Assembly: GCA_965204095.1 (NCBI GenBank)
Contig: OZ241991.1
Coordinates: forward strand, 6,014,001 to 6,078,000
From: JAPPLB01 sp965204095
GTDB taxonomy: Bacteria; Acidobacteriota; Terriglobia; Bryobacterales; UBA6623
Direction of reading: 5' to 3'
Length of the DNA stretch: 64,000 nt
Positions 1-8,465 of this stretch are shown piece after piece. Both the position numbers and the translations under genes were made by a program. The notes beneath the pieces were generated by a model that saw only the letters and a list, made by a program, of their open reading frames with translations, was not told where the DNA came from and did not search any database. The stretch's first letter is position 1. The number at the start of each line of letters is the position of its first letter.

Positions 1-84
1 CCTGCGCGCGCCAAGCGGCTCGCGCCTCGTCCTGACGGCCCTCTCACGCACTTCGCCTCGCCACGTGGTGAGAAATGCAGGTTA
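1..84 (-). repeat. Family A repeat, right part (cut by window edge)
   Basis: The right part of the 183-bp form of repeat family A, ending in the conserved terminus GTGGTGAGAAATGCAGGTTA. It matches the ends of the copies at 1271-1454 and 9833-10016 almost base for base. The left part lies outside the window. Bases 85-228 hold nothing I recognise. Confidence 0.85.
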
Positions 85-228
85 GAACCGCTGCCGTCCA
101 GAGAAGGGCCCGACCGCCGAAACCCGAAGGTTGGGCGAGCCCACCGCCCTCACCGAAGGCGAGTCTCAAATGACCGAAGCCGACCGTAACGCTCTCAGGA
201 ACCTCGGCTATCTCCAGTAGGCGCTGAC

Positions 229-503
229 CCGCCTTTCTCACCATCTGACGGCGGAATCAAGCGAAAAAAGGCCGTGATTCGTGTTTCGTGTCTCGTGATT
301 CGTGAAAACCATTGGCGGTGGCCTGGTTCGCTCCAGAAGAAATGTCTGACGGCTGGTGAACCCTAAAGTCAGTGGATAGTGGTTAGTGGATAGTGGTTAG
401 TGGAAAACCTTATCGGCCGTGTTGCTGGCGCCATGCGACGCGCGCCTTGTCCTGACGGCCCTCTCACACACTTCACCTCGCCGCGTGGCCAGAAATGCAG
501 ACT
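229..503 (-). repeat. Family A repeat, long form with internal heptamer arrays
   Basis: Long (about 275 bp) copy of family A. It runs from a degenerate terminus GCCTTTCTCACCATC through a cassette of TCGTG-type heptamers (about 284-309), a conserved core around 330-370 (GGTTCGCTCCAGAAGAAATG), GTGGATA/GTGGTTA heptamers (about 371-403) and the inner arm to AGAAATGCAG. It is the reverse complement in layout of the copy at 55012-55292, which shows that the heptamer arrays are internal parts of the element. Confidence 0.8.
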
Positions 504-710
504 TGACGGCCACCATATCCGACTGACTCCGCTGGGGGAAAGACCACCGAGCGCATCCGGGGCGCGGCGGGTCAACGGATCTGTCTGGTCCCCGGGTCTC
601 GCTTGCCGGCCAAGCAGCCGGGCCAGTCCGCCAGGATCTATTTCATAAAGCTGATGTGCGACAATCTGTTCTGCTATCTCGCGCTCGGCTGCGGTCATCC
701 GGGTGGTCAT
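369..710 (-). CDS. Hypothetical protein, C-terminus made of repeat sequence
   Basis: A 113-codon reading frame. The first ~70 residues (MTTRMTAAEREIAEQIVAHQ...) look like a plausible amphipathic N-terminal helix; the last ~45 residues are translated from the family A repeat at 229-503. If the gene is real, the insertion has replaced its original C-terminus. I do not recognise a family, there is no clear ribosome binding site, and the frame may be non-coding. Confidence 0.25.
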   Translation of the reverse strand: MTTRMTAAEREIAEQIVAHQLYEIDPGGLARLLGRQARPGDQTDPLTRRAPDALGGLSPSGVSRIWWPSSLHFWPRGEVKCVRGPSGQGARRMAPATRPIRFSTNHYPLTTIH

Positions 711-822
711 CCGTTCCGCGCCGGATAGCGGAATCTCATGATCCGGCCCCGTTTGGTCGTTTGGTTGCGCAGGTAGCCAGACATTGACGACGTTGCCGGA
801 CTAACACCCAGGGAGTGGGGCG

Positions 823-1263
823 ATGAAGACCTTTCTGCGCAATCTCGGAGCGGCTTTGCTGGGCTACGTCGCGGTGTCCATCGTCTCCTTCGTCCTGCCC
901 GTGGCAATGTGGATGGTCCTGGGGCCCGAAGGCTCGTTCCGGCCCGAAAGCTGGGACACGTCCACGGCGTGGAACGCGGGGTGGATCATCGTGGTCGTGG
1001 CGGGCGCGGCGACAGGCGGTTTCATTTGCTCGAAGGTGGCTGCGGACCGGCGCGGCGCCTGGATCCTGATCGCCTTGCTGGTGGTGGCCGGGGTGCTGTC
1101 GTTGGCCTTCTACGTCCCGGAGGGCGAGGGAGCGCGTCCCGCGGATGTCGGCATGATCGAGGCCATGTCTTCGGCACGGAGTCCTGCGTGGCTGGGCTGG
1201 CTGAACCTGCCGCTGGCCGCGGCGGGGGCGTTCTTCGGGGCTCGGATTGCAGAGCGGGACTGA
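823..1263 (+). CDS. Small integral membrane protein
   Basis: A 146-residue protein with four predicted membrane helices at about residues 8-31, 51-70, 78-98 and 120-140, and a short polar loop rich in Gly/Glu between helices 3 and 4. A GGGAGTGGGG stretch a few bases before the ATG serves as ribosome binding site. The ends of helices carry Arg/Lys (KVAADRRG) that fit a cytoplasmic loop. I do not recognise the family, so only inner-membrane location can be stated. Its stop lies 8 bp before a family A repeat. Confidence 0.8.
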   Translation: MKTFLRNLGAALLGYVAVSIVSFVLPVAMWMVLGPEGSFRPESWDTSTAWNAGWIIVVVAGAATGGFICSKVAADRRGAWILIALLVVAGVLSLAFYVPEGEGARPADVGMIEAMSSARSPAWLGWLNLPLAAAGAFFGARIAERD

Positions 1264-1270
1264 ATTGGCC

Positions 1271-1454
1271 CTAACCTGCATTTCTCACCACCCGACAGTC
1301 GAAGCACGCGATACGACCGCCAGGACTTCGTTGCGCTTGCTTACCGTGCTCAACGTACTGTTCAAGTACGCCTGCGCGCGCTAAGCGGCTCGCGCCTCGT
1401 CCTGACGCCCCTCTCACGCACTTCGCCTCGCCACGTGGTGAGAAATGCAGGCTA
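1271..1454 (+). repeat. Family A repeat, complete 183-bp form
   Basis: Complete short-form copy. It starts CTAACCTGCATTTCTCACCA and ends TGGTGAGAAATGCAGGCTA, so the terminal 20 bases are an inverted repeat. The interior contains a small perfect hairpin, CGTACTGTTCAAGTACG. Nearly identical copies lie at 9833-10016 and 41642-41818. Confidence 0.95.
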
Positions 1455-1514
1455 GTTTAGTCGTGGTCCGGTGGGACCCGGCTTCATCCGATATCGTCTC
1501 CGGACGTTTCCAGA

Positions 1515-1595
1515 CCGGTTTTTCTCCGCCCGAGTGCGGATCATACAAGCAGGAAACATCCGAACCGGTGTCAACGCCGCCGAAGAAGCTCTTCA
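1515..1595 (-). repeat. Family C repeat, diverged copy
   Basis: Contains the family C core in reverse orientation: TTTTTCTCCGCCCGAGTGCG, then a segment around GCAGGAAACATCCGAACCGG and GTGTCAACGCCG. It aligns with the reverse complement of 58685-58757 and of 57455-57640. The core carries CAAGCGG/CCGCTTG arms in the better copies, so it can fold as a hairpin. The remainder of 1455-1643 holds no gene that I can support. Confidence 0.6.
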
Positions 1596-1643
1596 CCCGG
1601 TCTTCCGGTTTGTCGCACGCCGAAGTTCATGGGGATGCCACTA

Positions 1644-2114
1644 TCAGAACCCACGCCAGCCGGGCAGGGCGGCCGCCTGCCGGATCCATTTCTCCATCTG
1701 CTCCACGTCGAGTTCGCCTTCGTAGATGTTGATCCAGCGCCAGTCCTTGTCCTTGCCAGCGCCGGGTGGGACCGGTTGCAGCGACGCGCCCTGGAAGAAC
1801 GTCACCTTCACGCAGCGGGTGAGGACGTGGCAATTCAGGAACCAACCTTGACCCTCGATGCCATAGAAGGGCGAGTTCTACCTTACGGCCTTGCACACGT
1901 CAGGCACGCTGCGCACTATGAGCGAGTCGAGGCGGCGCCCAACGTCGCTTTTCCAGCCCGGCATGGCCGCGATGTAGGCCTGCACGGGGGCGTCGCCGTC
2001 GGCCTTCTCGATCTGGGGGTTGCCGCCTGAAAGGAGGGTCGGCTTCGAGCCGGGCCGCTTGACGACGGACTCCCTTGCGACCTTCGTGGACTTCTTGTGT
2101 GTCTTGCCGGCCAT
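1644..2114 (-). pseudogene. DUF1801 protein gene with an in-frame amber codon
   Basis: Read from the ATG at 2114 (GGAG upstream), 78 codons give MAGKTHKKSTKV...VQAYIAAMPG...SVPDVCKAVR, then TAG at 1878-1880. The same frame continues with NSPFYGIEGQGWFLNCHVLTR and ends with TGA at 1644-1646 after ...MEKWIRQAAALPGWRGF. The whole 156-codon frame is a typical DUF1801 (YdhG-like) protein, and TAG stands where the family normally has Trp (KAVRW-NPFYG), a single TGG to TAG change. A Lys/Arg-rich N-terminal extension precedes the domain. It is either a young pseudogene, an amber-suppressed gene or a sequence error. Confidence 0.8.
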
Positions 2115-2264
2115 TGCGTCAACTCCATTCCGAGCTTCGCGGTGCTGAATCAGTCGGTGAGGAAACCAAAAGTCAAACCTCAAGCTTTACATTGACTGTA
2201 TTACAAACTTTCGAGCGCACCCAAGGGGAGCCGAACCCTTACCGACCGCCGCCCCTGCGGGGAG

Positions 2265-3068
2265 TTAATAAGCCGGTGATCCGTCTGCCCGCTCGACGAC
2301 CTTTTGCACCAAATGGGGCGGAATGAAGACCACGCCCATGCGGTCGCCGAGCACCACGTCGCCCGGCATCACGGTGACCTTGCCGATCCGCGTCGGCGCA
2401 TTCAGACCCGTGAGGATCGCGTTGCCGCGCACTCCCGGGTGATATCCGCGGCTGAAGACCATCGTCTTCATAGGGAAGACGCCGTCCAGGTCACGGAACG
2501 ATCCATCGACGACGAAACCGTTGCCCGTGGCCAGGAACATGCTGAAGATCAGATTATCGCCGCCGAAGGTTCCCTCTTCGATGCGACCCATCACGTCGAC
2601 AACCGGCACGTCGCCGGGGGAAAACATCTCCATGACGCGTTGCGTCACCGGAGTCGGGACCTCTTCTGGATTGGCGGCCTCGACGGCGTCCGTCTCGAGA
2701 ATCTCCTGCAGGTCCGGCCGCGACGGCATGAACTGCACCGTGAAGGCCCGTCCGATCAGTTTCCTGTCGGGATGGAGAATGGCCCAGCCGTCTTCCCACT
2801 GGTTGGGATAGCCTGCTTCCCGCAAGACCTCGGCCGCGATGGTGGTCGACGCGGATTGCAGCCGCTTCAGCCAGTAGTCCGGGACATGCGGTCGTCGGTC
2901 CGGCGAACGTCCGTAGGGGTTGCGCGCGGTGTACTTCAGGAGTTGTTCGTGGCCGAAGCCGTCCAGTTGAGCCCACAGCGGCGTAGGGGAGAGAAACGTC
3001 AGACACACCAGCGCCGCGACCGAGAGGCTGGCCGGCCACCTAGTTGCCAGCAAGCCGCCCAGTCTCAC
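2265..3068 (-). CDS. Secreted RraA-like family protein
   Basis: A 267-residue RraA/HMG-aldolase-like protein. The core ...RPGDVPVVDVMGRIEEGTFGGDNL..., GSFRDLDGVF and VMPGDVVLGDRMGVVFIP is typical of the RraA fold (class II pyruvate aldolases such as 4-hydroxy-4-methyl-2-oxoglutarate aldolase share it). An N-terminal signal peptide (about residues 1-33, ending LWAQ) implies export, unlike cytoplasmic RraA. The GTG start at 3068 overlaps the stop of the upstream paralogue by 4 bases (GTGA), which points to translational coupling. Catalytic substrate unknown. Homology is clear at the family level only. Confidence 0.85.
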   Translation of the reverse strand: MRLGGLLATRWPASLSVAALVCLTFLSPTPLWAQLDGFGHEQLLKYTARNPYGRSPDRRPHVPDYWLKRLQSASTTIAAEVLREAGYPNQWEDGWAILHPDRKLIGRAFTVQFMPSRPDLQEILETDAVEAANPEEVPTPVTQRVMEMFSPGDVPVVDVMGRIEEGTFGGDNLIFSMFLATGNGFVVDGSFRDLDGVFPMKTMVFSRGYHPGVRGNAILTGLNAPTRIGKVTVMPGDVVLGDRMGVVFIPPHLVQKVVERADGSPAY

Positions 3069-3940
3069 TCGATGCCCAGTTCCTTCTTCCTGGCGGCCAG
3101 CCAGTCTTCGTACTCCTTGATCAACGCCGGGTCCTTCGGACGCGGATACAGCTCGCTCGACTTGTATTTCCCCGTGGCGAACTTGTCTTTCGTCCAGATG
3201 TCGTGCAGCTCGGTTATCTTCGCCTGACGGTAGACATCCGGCACCATGTGGGAGGGAATGAAGGTGAGTCCTTCACGGTCACCGACGACCAGGTCTCCCG
3301 GCATGACGGTGGTGTCGCCGACGCGGATCGGGACGTTGATCCCCGTGAGCATCACATTGCCGAGCGCGGACACGTGGAATCCCCGCACGTAGACCGGCAC
3401 GTTCTGAGGATAGATGCCGTCCAGGTCGCGCACGGCCCCGTCGATCACGAAGCCGTTGCCCGTCGCGGCATAAATCGAAGCCGTCAGGTTATCGCCTGCG
3501 AAGGTGCCTTGCTCGATCTTGCCGAACAGGTCAACGACCAACACGTCGCCGGGGCGAAGCGCGTTGATCACGCGCTGATTGCTGCTGACCGACTTGCCGG
3601 GGTTGTTTTCCGCCTCGATGATCTCGTTGACGTCCGGCCGCAGCGGCATGAACTGCGCCGTAACGACGCGTCCGATCAGCTTCTTCTCGGGGTGAACAAT
3701 CTGCCATCCACCCGACCACTGGTTCATGAAATTCGCACTCCGAAGCGGCCCCCACATCATCTCCGAAGAGGCGGTCCTGAGCCCCTCGATGTACTTTTTC
3801 GGGATATTCGGCCGGCCGTCACTGAAGCGTCCAAACGGGGTCATCGAGGTGTATTTGATGAGATCCAGTCTGGAGAAGCCGTCAAGCTGCGCCAGCATCG
3901 GGGTGGCCGCGAACAGTAGAGCGAGGATGCATTTCTTCAT
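3065..3940 (-). CDS. Secreted RraA-like family protein
   Basis: A 291-residue paralogue of the downstream gene (both carry QLDGF, LKYT/IKYT, RPN/RPHxP, DLDGxxP and MPGDxVxGDR). I chose the ATG at 3940 because it begins directly with a signal peptide (MKKCILALLFAATPMLAQ); an upstream in-frame start at 4009 would add a charged leader. The Arg of VRDLDG and the acidic pair in GDREGLTFIP correspond to conserved RraA-fold residues. The two genes form a tandem, overlapping operon and probably act in the periplasm on a shared or related keto-acid substrate; that role is inference. Confidence 0.85.
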   Translation of the reverse strand: MKKCILALLFAATPMLAQLDGFSRLDLIKYTSMTPFGRFSDGRPNIPKKYIEGLRTASSEMMWGPLRSANFMNQWSGGWQIVHPEKKLIGRVVTAQFMPLRPDVNEIIEAENNPGKSVSSNQRVINALRPGDVLVVDLFGKIEQGTFAGDNLTASIYAATGNGFVIDGAVRDLDGIYPQNVPVYVRGFHVSALGNVMLTGINVPIRVGDTTVMPGDLVVGDREGLTFIPSHMVPDVYRQAKITELHDIWTKDKFATGKYKSSELYPRPKDPALIKEYEDWLAARKKELGIE

Positions 3941-4125
3941 GGGGCTGAATGTAGCACAGACCGGTCGGCGGCGACCGCGAGAGTGCTTCCGCGTGACGCT
4001 TGGGATCACAGCTAACCTACTGCCAACCCGGACTTGCCGCTACCTCGATCGGCCGCGAGAGCAATGCGCAGTGAATACGCCGCAGAAGTCCGTTTTCCGC
4101 AGCGTGTGTTCCCGTGAGAAAAGCT

Positions 4126-4303
4126 GTTTTCTTCGTCCGCCAAGGTTCACGTTGGAGTCGAGTTCATGCGTCGATCCGTAGCCCTGCTTGCCGGTCGGAG
4201 GCCGAGGCTCGCTCGTTTTCTTCGCTCGCCAAGGTTCACATTCGAGTCAAGTTCGTGCGTCAATCCGTTGTCCTGCTTGTCGGTCTGGGCGGGAGCCTTG
4301 CTA
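4126..4303. repeat. Two tandem imperfect 89-bp units
   Basis: Unit 1 begins GTTTTCTTCGTCCGCCAAGG at 4126 and unit 2 begins GTTTTCTTCGCTCGCCAAGG at 4215. They align through about 70 bases (GGTTCACRTTSGAGTCRAG, TGCGTCRATCCGT, CCTGCTTGYCGGTC). The second unit runs into the stop codon of the TonB receptor gene at 4301. The remaining 3941-4125 shows nothing else I can name. Confidence 0.75.
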
Positions 4304-7300
4304 GAACGTCAGCCGCGCGTTGAGTTGAACCTCCCGTGCGCCTCTCGTGCCGCGGAAGCGCCCGAACGTGCCCGACTCGATGTTGGTATTGAGCCCGCTC
4401 AGATTCGTGTGGTTGAACACATTGAAGAAGTCGCCCCGAATCTGCAGGCGCGTCCCCTCCGTGACGAAGAAATTCTTGCCCAGGCTGAAGTCCAAGTTGA
4501 TCAGGCCATGGGCGCGCAGCGCATTCCGGCCCAGGTTGCCGGGTCGGACACCGGCGCCCGTATCGGTTTCCGGAACCTCGGCGAAGGCGGCGCGGTTGAT
4601 GTACTGCAAGGTGTCGCGCGCGTTGTCGAACGTCGGGTTGCCCCCGATGTAATCCGGCCGCGACCCCGACAACGCTGTCGGCTGCCTCAGGTTGATCGGC
4701 TGGCTCGTTTGGCCCGTGTAGATCGCCGACAGCTGCCAGCCTCCGATCACCCCACGCGCTATGGAGCTGTTCAGGTTGTTGAACTTCGGCAGGTCGTACA
4801 CGATATCGCTCACGAAGACATGCTGCACGTCTTGATTAGCCAAGCCGCGGTTCGCCTGCAGGTTGAAGAAGTCCTGCGTGCCCGATGAGACCCATCCGGT
4901 GTCACCGCCCCCATAGGCGATCTGTTTGGCCCAGGTGTAGTGGAAGTTGGCGCTGAGATTATTCGAATAGCGGTGCCGCAGGGACGTTTGCCAGGAAGCG
5001 TAGCGGGTGCTGTCGGAATTGTCCCAGTAGTCGAAGTTGCTGAATCCGGGATTGGGGCGAAGACCCGTAACGCGGTCCACCTCGTTCCCAATGCGAGAGG
5101 TGAGCCACTTCACGCCCCGATTCCCGACGAAAGCGCTCTCGATGACGATGTTCTCTGACAAGGCGCGTTGGACTCCCAAGTAGAAGTTGTAGACGTAGCC
5201 GGAGTCGATGTCGGGATTGATCACGCGAGGCGATCCCCCGGTCTGTCCCCCGGAAACCAGAGGCAGAACGTCTTCGTTGTAGAGGGGATATCTCAACCCG
5301 AGCCGAATGACTTCGTCCCGCGAGAGTCGGGCGCGGAACGGCTCGGTCAACGAGTTCTGCACGGTCTGCGTCACCGTTTCCCCCGCCAGGTCAGTGAAGA
5401 TCACGCCGACCCCGCCGCGGAAGACGTTGGTCCCGTTGCCGTCCGGGTTCCAACTGAAGCCAAGGCGCGGCGCGATGTTTCTGTGGTCGGATTCGTAAGG
5501 GTTGTTGACGTCGCGAACGTCGCTCAACGTGAAGCTGGAATCGAGAAGCGCCCGATTGTACGTATGGGGCGGCCCACCGTCGGGACCTTGCGCCGTGTAG
5601 TGTCCGAAGGAGTCGTTGCGAACTCCCAGATTCACGACCAGGGTCTGCGTCACGCGCCAATCATCCTGCACAAAAAAGCCCCATTGGTTCGAAGTGGCCG
5701 TGTAGCGATCCGTACCGAACGTCATCTGCGCTATGTTCGGGATGTTGGCGAGCAGGTCCTCTTTGTTCTGGTAACGGATCGAGGGATTCTCGATATTCGC
5801 CCTCCCGATCCCGCGGCGGAAGTACACGCCTCCAAACTTCAAGGAGTGCCGCCCTCTCGTCAAGGCGATCTTCTGATCGAACTGATGGCTGGGCGCCCCG
5901 AGGGTCAGAATCTCGCCGCATCCCCCGAACCCGAGGGCGCTGACGCAGGGAATCCGGCGCGATCCATCCTTCTGCTCCTCCTTGTTGGGATCCATCACTT
6001 CGAAGATCCCGTCGAGTCGGTCCACCACATTGCGGTTGTATCCGTAACGAGTCTCGGAGGTCCAATTACCGCCGAAGGCGGTCACGTTGGCCGTGACCCG
6101 ATCGGTCTCCCCGCTGAAGCGGCGGAAATTGATCTCTTGCACCCGCGGTTGGCGGCGTTCCGGGCGTCCCCGAGTCCAGTTCACCGAAGCGTTCACGTTG
6201 TCAGTCACCCGCACGTCAGGCTTGATGATGAAGTGGTTCTCGTTGTTCTGCAACGAGCCGGCGCCGATGAAGTCACCGGTGTCGGCGTCCGCGGCGTGCG
6301 GCTGGTTCGGCAAGGGAACCGTATCGAGCCAGAGCGAGTACTCCGGCACCGCCGCCAGCATCTCGGTGCGCAGGTTCTGCGTGGGCACGTCTCCGGCGAC
6401 CGGCCGAAAAGCCCGCTCCCGGTAGCCCTCGTAAACGCCGAAACCGAAGACACGGTCCTTGATGATCGGCCCGCCGATCGATCCTCCGAACTGGTTGAAC
6501 GTGACGCCGGGCTTCTCGCTGAGAAACTGGTTGCGAGCGTTCAGTTCCTCCGACCGGAAGTTTTCAAACACACTCCCATGGACCTCGTTCGTCCCCGATT
6601 TCGTGATCAGATTCAGATTGCCGCCCATGGCCCGCGTGTACTCGGCGGGAATGATGCCCTTGACGAGCTGCACTTCCTGCACGGAATCGATGCTAACGGT
6701 GCTGACGTAGTTGAAGTTGCCGAACATGTTGATCGACGGGCGCTCCGGGTTCGACGTAGCGTCGGTGCCGTCCACCGAGACCTGCGTCCCACCGCGGCCC
6801 GAGCCGTTGAGATAGACGTCGCCGCTGTTTCGCACAACACCTGTCCCGAGGGTCACAACACCGGCGATATTGCGGCGCGACAGAGGCAACTCCGAGATCT
6901 GCGTGGTCGTGATGTTTTCGCGCTGTTCAGCCGAAACGGTGTTGACCAGCGGCGCGGCCGACGAGACCTCAATCGTCTCGGTGACGTCGCCGACCTCCAA
7001 GCTGAAGGTCTGCCGTATGTTCTGCGCCGCTCCCAGTTCCATTCGTTGACCTTCATAAGCCTTGAACCCGTCGGCTTGGATGCGCACCGTGTAGGTGCCG
7101 ACCCGAACAAACGTGAAAGCGAACTCGCCCGCTGCGTCCGTCGTGTGCGACTGGGCAGCCCCCGTACCGGCGTTCGTCAGGGTGACCGTGGCGCCGGGGA
7201 TCACGGCGCCCGTGGGATCGGTCACGATGCCGTAAAACGTAGCGGTGGTGACCTGGGATACTGCTGCTCCAACCAGCAGTAAACACATTGTTACAACTAC

Positions 7301-7324
7301 AACGATAAGCCGAAAGCCTGACAT
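4301..7324 (-). CDS. TonB-dependent receptor with carboxypeptidase-regulatory-like domain
   Basis: A 1007-residue outer membrane receptor of the Oar-like acidobacterial type. It starts with a signal peptide (residues 1-23, ending GAAVSQ), then a carboxypeptidase-regulatory-like beta-sandwich (about 24-110: FYGIVTDPTGAVIPGATVTL), a plug domain (about 120-240, with DGTDATSNPERPS) and a long beta-barrel ending in Phe (NARLTF), as outer membrane insertion needs. The ATG at 7324 has AGGAG with good spacing; an upstream in-frame start lacks one. Ligand unknown; homologues take up carbohydrates or peptides. A consensus promoter lies 185 bp upstream. Confidence 0.92.
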   Translation of the reverse strand: MSGFRLIVVVVTMCLLLVGAAVSQVTTATFYGIVTDPTGAVIPGATVTLTNAGTGAAQSHTTDAAGEFAFTFVRVGTYTVRIQADGFKAYEGQRMELGAAQNIRQTFSLEVGDVTETIEVSSAAPLVNTVSAEQRENITTTQISELPLSRRNIAGVVTLGTGVVRNSGDVYLNGSGRGGTQVSVDGTDATSNPERPSINMFGNFNYVSTVSIDSVQEVQLVKGIIPAEYTRAMGGNLNLITKSGTNEVHGSVFENFRSEELNARNQFLSEKPGVTFNQFGGSIGGPIIKDRVFGFGVYEGYRERAFRPVAGDVPTQNLRTEMLAAVPEYSLWLDTVPLPNQPHAADADTGDFIGAGSLQNNENHFIIKPDVRVTDNVNASVNWTRGRPERRQPRVQEINFRRFSGETDRVTANVTAFGGNWTSETRYGYNRNVVDRLDGIFEVMDPNKEEQKDGSRRIPCVSALGFGGCGEILTLGAPSHQFDQKIALTRGRHSLKFGGVYFRRGIGRANIENPSIRYQNKEDLLANIPNIAQMTFGTDRYTATSNQWGFFVQDDWRVTQTLVVNLGVRNDSFGHYTAQGPDGGPPHTYNRALLDSSFTLSDVRDVNNPYESDHRNIAPRLGFSWNPDGNGTNVFRGGVGVIFTDLAGETVTQTVQNSLTEPFRARLSRDEVIRLGLRYPLYNEDVLPLVSGGQTGGSPRVINPDIDSGYVYNFYLGVQRALSENIVIESAFVGNRGVKWLTSRIGNEVDRVTGLRPNPGFSNFDYWDNSDSTRYASWQTSLRHRYSNNLSANFHYTWAKQIAYGGGDTGWVSSGTQDFFNLQANRGLANQDVQHVFVSDIVYDLPKFNNLNSSIARGVIGGWQLSAIYTGQTSQPINLRQPTALSGSRPDYIGGNPTFDNARDTLQYINRAAFAEVPETDTGAGVRPGNLGRNALRAHGLINLDFSLGKNFFVTEGTRLQIRGDFFNVFNHTNLSGLNTNIESGTFGRFRGTRGAREVQLNARLTF

Positions 7325-7508
7325 AGGGAATTCTCCTGTTCGTACATTCTGTAGGACTCGTCTCACGGCGGTATGAACTTCCGCCTATGATTTTCTTTTC
7401 CCGTTCTTCTGGCGCTCCACTCTGCACGGTAGCTGACACCAGCCTGCGGTGCAGTGGCTTTGTTGTGCCGCTGGTGATATCAATGGTCTTTGCAAGCCTG
7501 CTTACCTG

Positions 7509-7536
7509 ATTATGGCGCGTCGGCGGATCTTGTCAA
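7509..7536 (-). promoter_or_regulatory. Sigma70-type promoter for the TonB receptor
   Basis: On the minus strand TTGACA (7536-7531) and CATAAT (7514-7509) are separated by 16 bases. It lies about 180 bp before the receptor start, leaving a long 5' leader (7325-7500) in which I see no recognisable riboswitch. The rest of 7537-7880 has no supportable gene. Confidence 0.6.
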
Positions 7537-7887
7537 GACCTTAATGACCTGCGCATGGCCGGGGGAGTGCCGAAGTCAGCCCTTGAGATCTGCGCCGCCC
7601 GGAATCGGGGCGATTTCGCCTTTTCTGATCGCACCGGAACCGCCGCGGTCTTCGCTTACTCACAGCGCTCCGGCCGTCGACCTGAAAACATCAGCCGATC
7701 ACCGCTCTCGCCAAGGGCGCGGCGAAACGCCGAGTCGCAGGCGTGTGCCCGCTGCAGGCCTTGTGTGAGTGTTCCGAAGGTCTCGCCGCCATCACCGATT
7801 CGCATCGACAAGCACTCTTTCGGGCGGAATTCGGCGATTCCTTGCAGCATCGCCTGTTCCGTGCTCCGAGGCGGCGAGTCCAGGCCC

Positions 7888-7893
7888 ATATAA
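7888..7893 (+). promoter_or_regulatory. -10 element very close to the start codon
   Basis: A perfect TATAAT ends 10 bases before the ATG at 7904 of the TPR gene. The transcript would start at or within a few bases of the ATG, so the mRNA is leaderless or nearly so. No convincing -35 box at 16-18 bases upstream. The same spacing occurs at two other genes in the window. Confidence 0.5.
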
Positions 7894-7903
7894 TGGTAGG
7901 GCG

Positions 7904-8404
7904 ATGGTCCGGATCGCGGCGGCTGCTCTGGTTTTGGGCGTGATCGCGCCGTTGCTCCTTCAAGGACAGCTCAAGGAGCGCGAGCAGGACCCCCTTGAAC
8001 TCCCCGCGAACATGCGGGATGAAGACGAAGACATCATCAGCGGACCCACGTACGCCTTCAATCCGATTCAGGCCAAGAAGGAAGTCAAGGTCGGCAACTT
8101 CTATGCCCGCAAGGGCAGTCATCGGGCCGCCGCGGCGCGCTACCTCGAGGCCACGCGCTGGAACCCGAGTTACGCCGAGGCTTTCTGGAAACTCGGCCGG
8201 GCTCGCGAAGAGCTAGGCCAAAACCAGCAGGCCCTGGACGCCTATCAGAGCTTTCTCAAGCTCGAAGCCGACGGCAAGCGGGCCCGGGAAATCCGCTCCC
8301 GACTCAGCGAGTTGGAAAAGCGGGCCAAAGAAGCTCCCGACGAGCCGGATAGCCCCAAGCTGCCGTCGACGGCCTCGTTGCCGCCGGCGCTGCGCAACCG
8401 CTAG
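7904..8404 (+). CDS. TPR-containing secreted protein
   Basis: A 166-residue protein: hydrophobic N-terminus (MVRIAAAALVLGVIAPLLLQ) that looks like a signal peptide or membrane anchor, an acidic linker (REQDPLELPANMRDEDEDI) and two tetratricopeptide units (about residues 62-125, NFYARKGSHRAAAARYLEATRWNPSY and AEAFWKLGRAREELGQNQQ). The C-terminus is Pro/Glu-rich. The layout resembles small BamD/YfgC-type TPR partners, but nothing specifies a partner. The downstream DUF1501 gene starts 61 bp later on the same strand. Confidence 0.8.
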   Translation: MVRIAAAALVLGVIAPLLLQGQLKEREQDPLELPANMRDEDEDIISGPTYAFNPIQAKKEVKVGNFYARKGSHRAAAARYLEATRWNPSYAEAFWKLGRAREELGQNQQALDAYQSFLKLEADGKRAREIRSRLSELEKRAKEAPDEPDSPKLPSTASLPPALRNR

Positions 8405-8465
8405 TCGAGGCCGGGCTCTTCCCGGAACGGCCGGGCTTGATAAACTGGGGCCAGCATACTTCGTC

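Noticed and set aside
5168..7282. A 704-codon open frame on the plus strand opposite the TonB receptor gene
   Set aside because: High-GC sequence gives long antisense frames. The minus-strand frame shows clear receptor domains, a signal peptide and a ribosome binding site; the plus frame shows none. Similar antisense frames over the RraA-like, DUF1501, PSD1 and AddA genes were left out for the same reason.
7325..7880. Possible riboswitch in the long leader of the TonB receptor gene
   Set aside because: I looked for the cobalamin-box core and other known conserved motifs and found none. It remains an unassigned leader.
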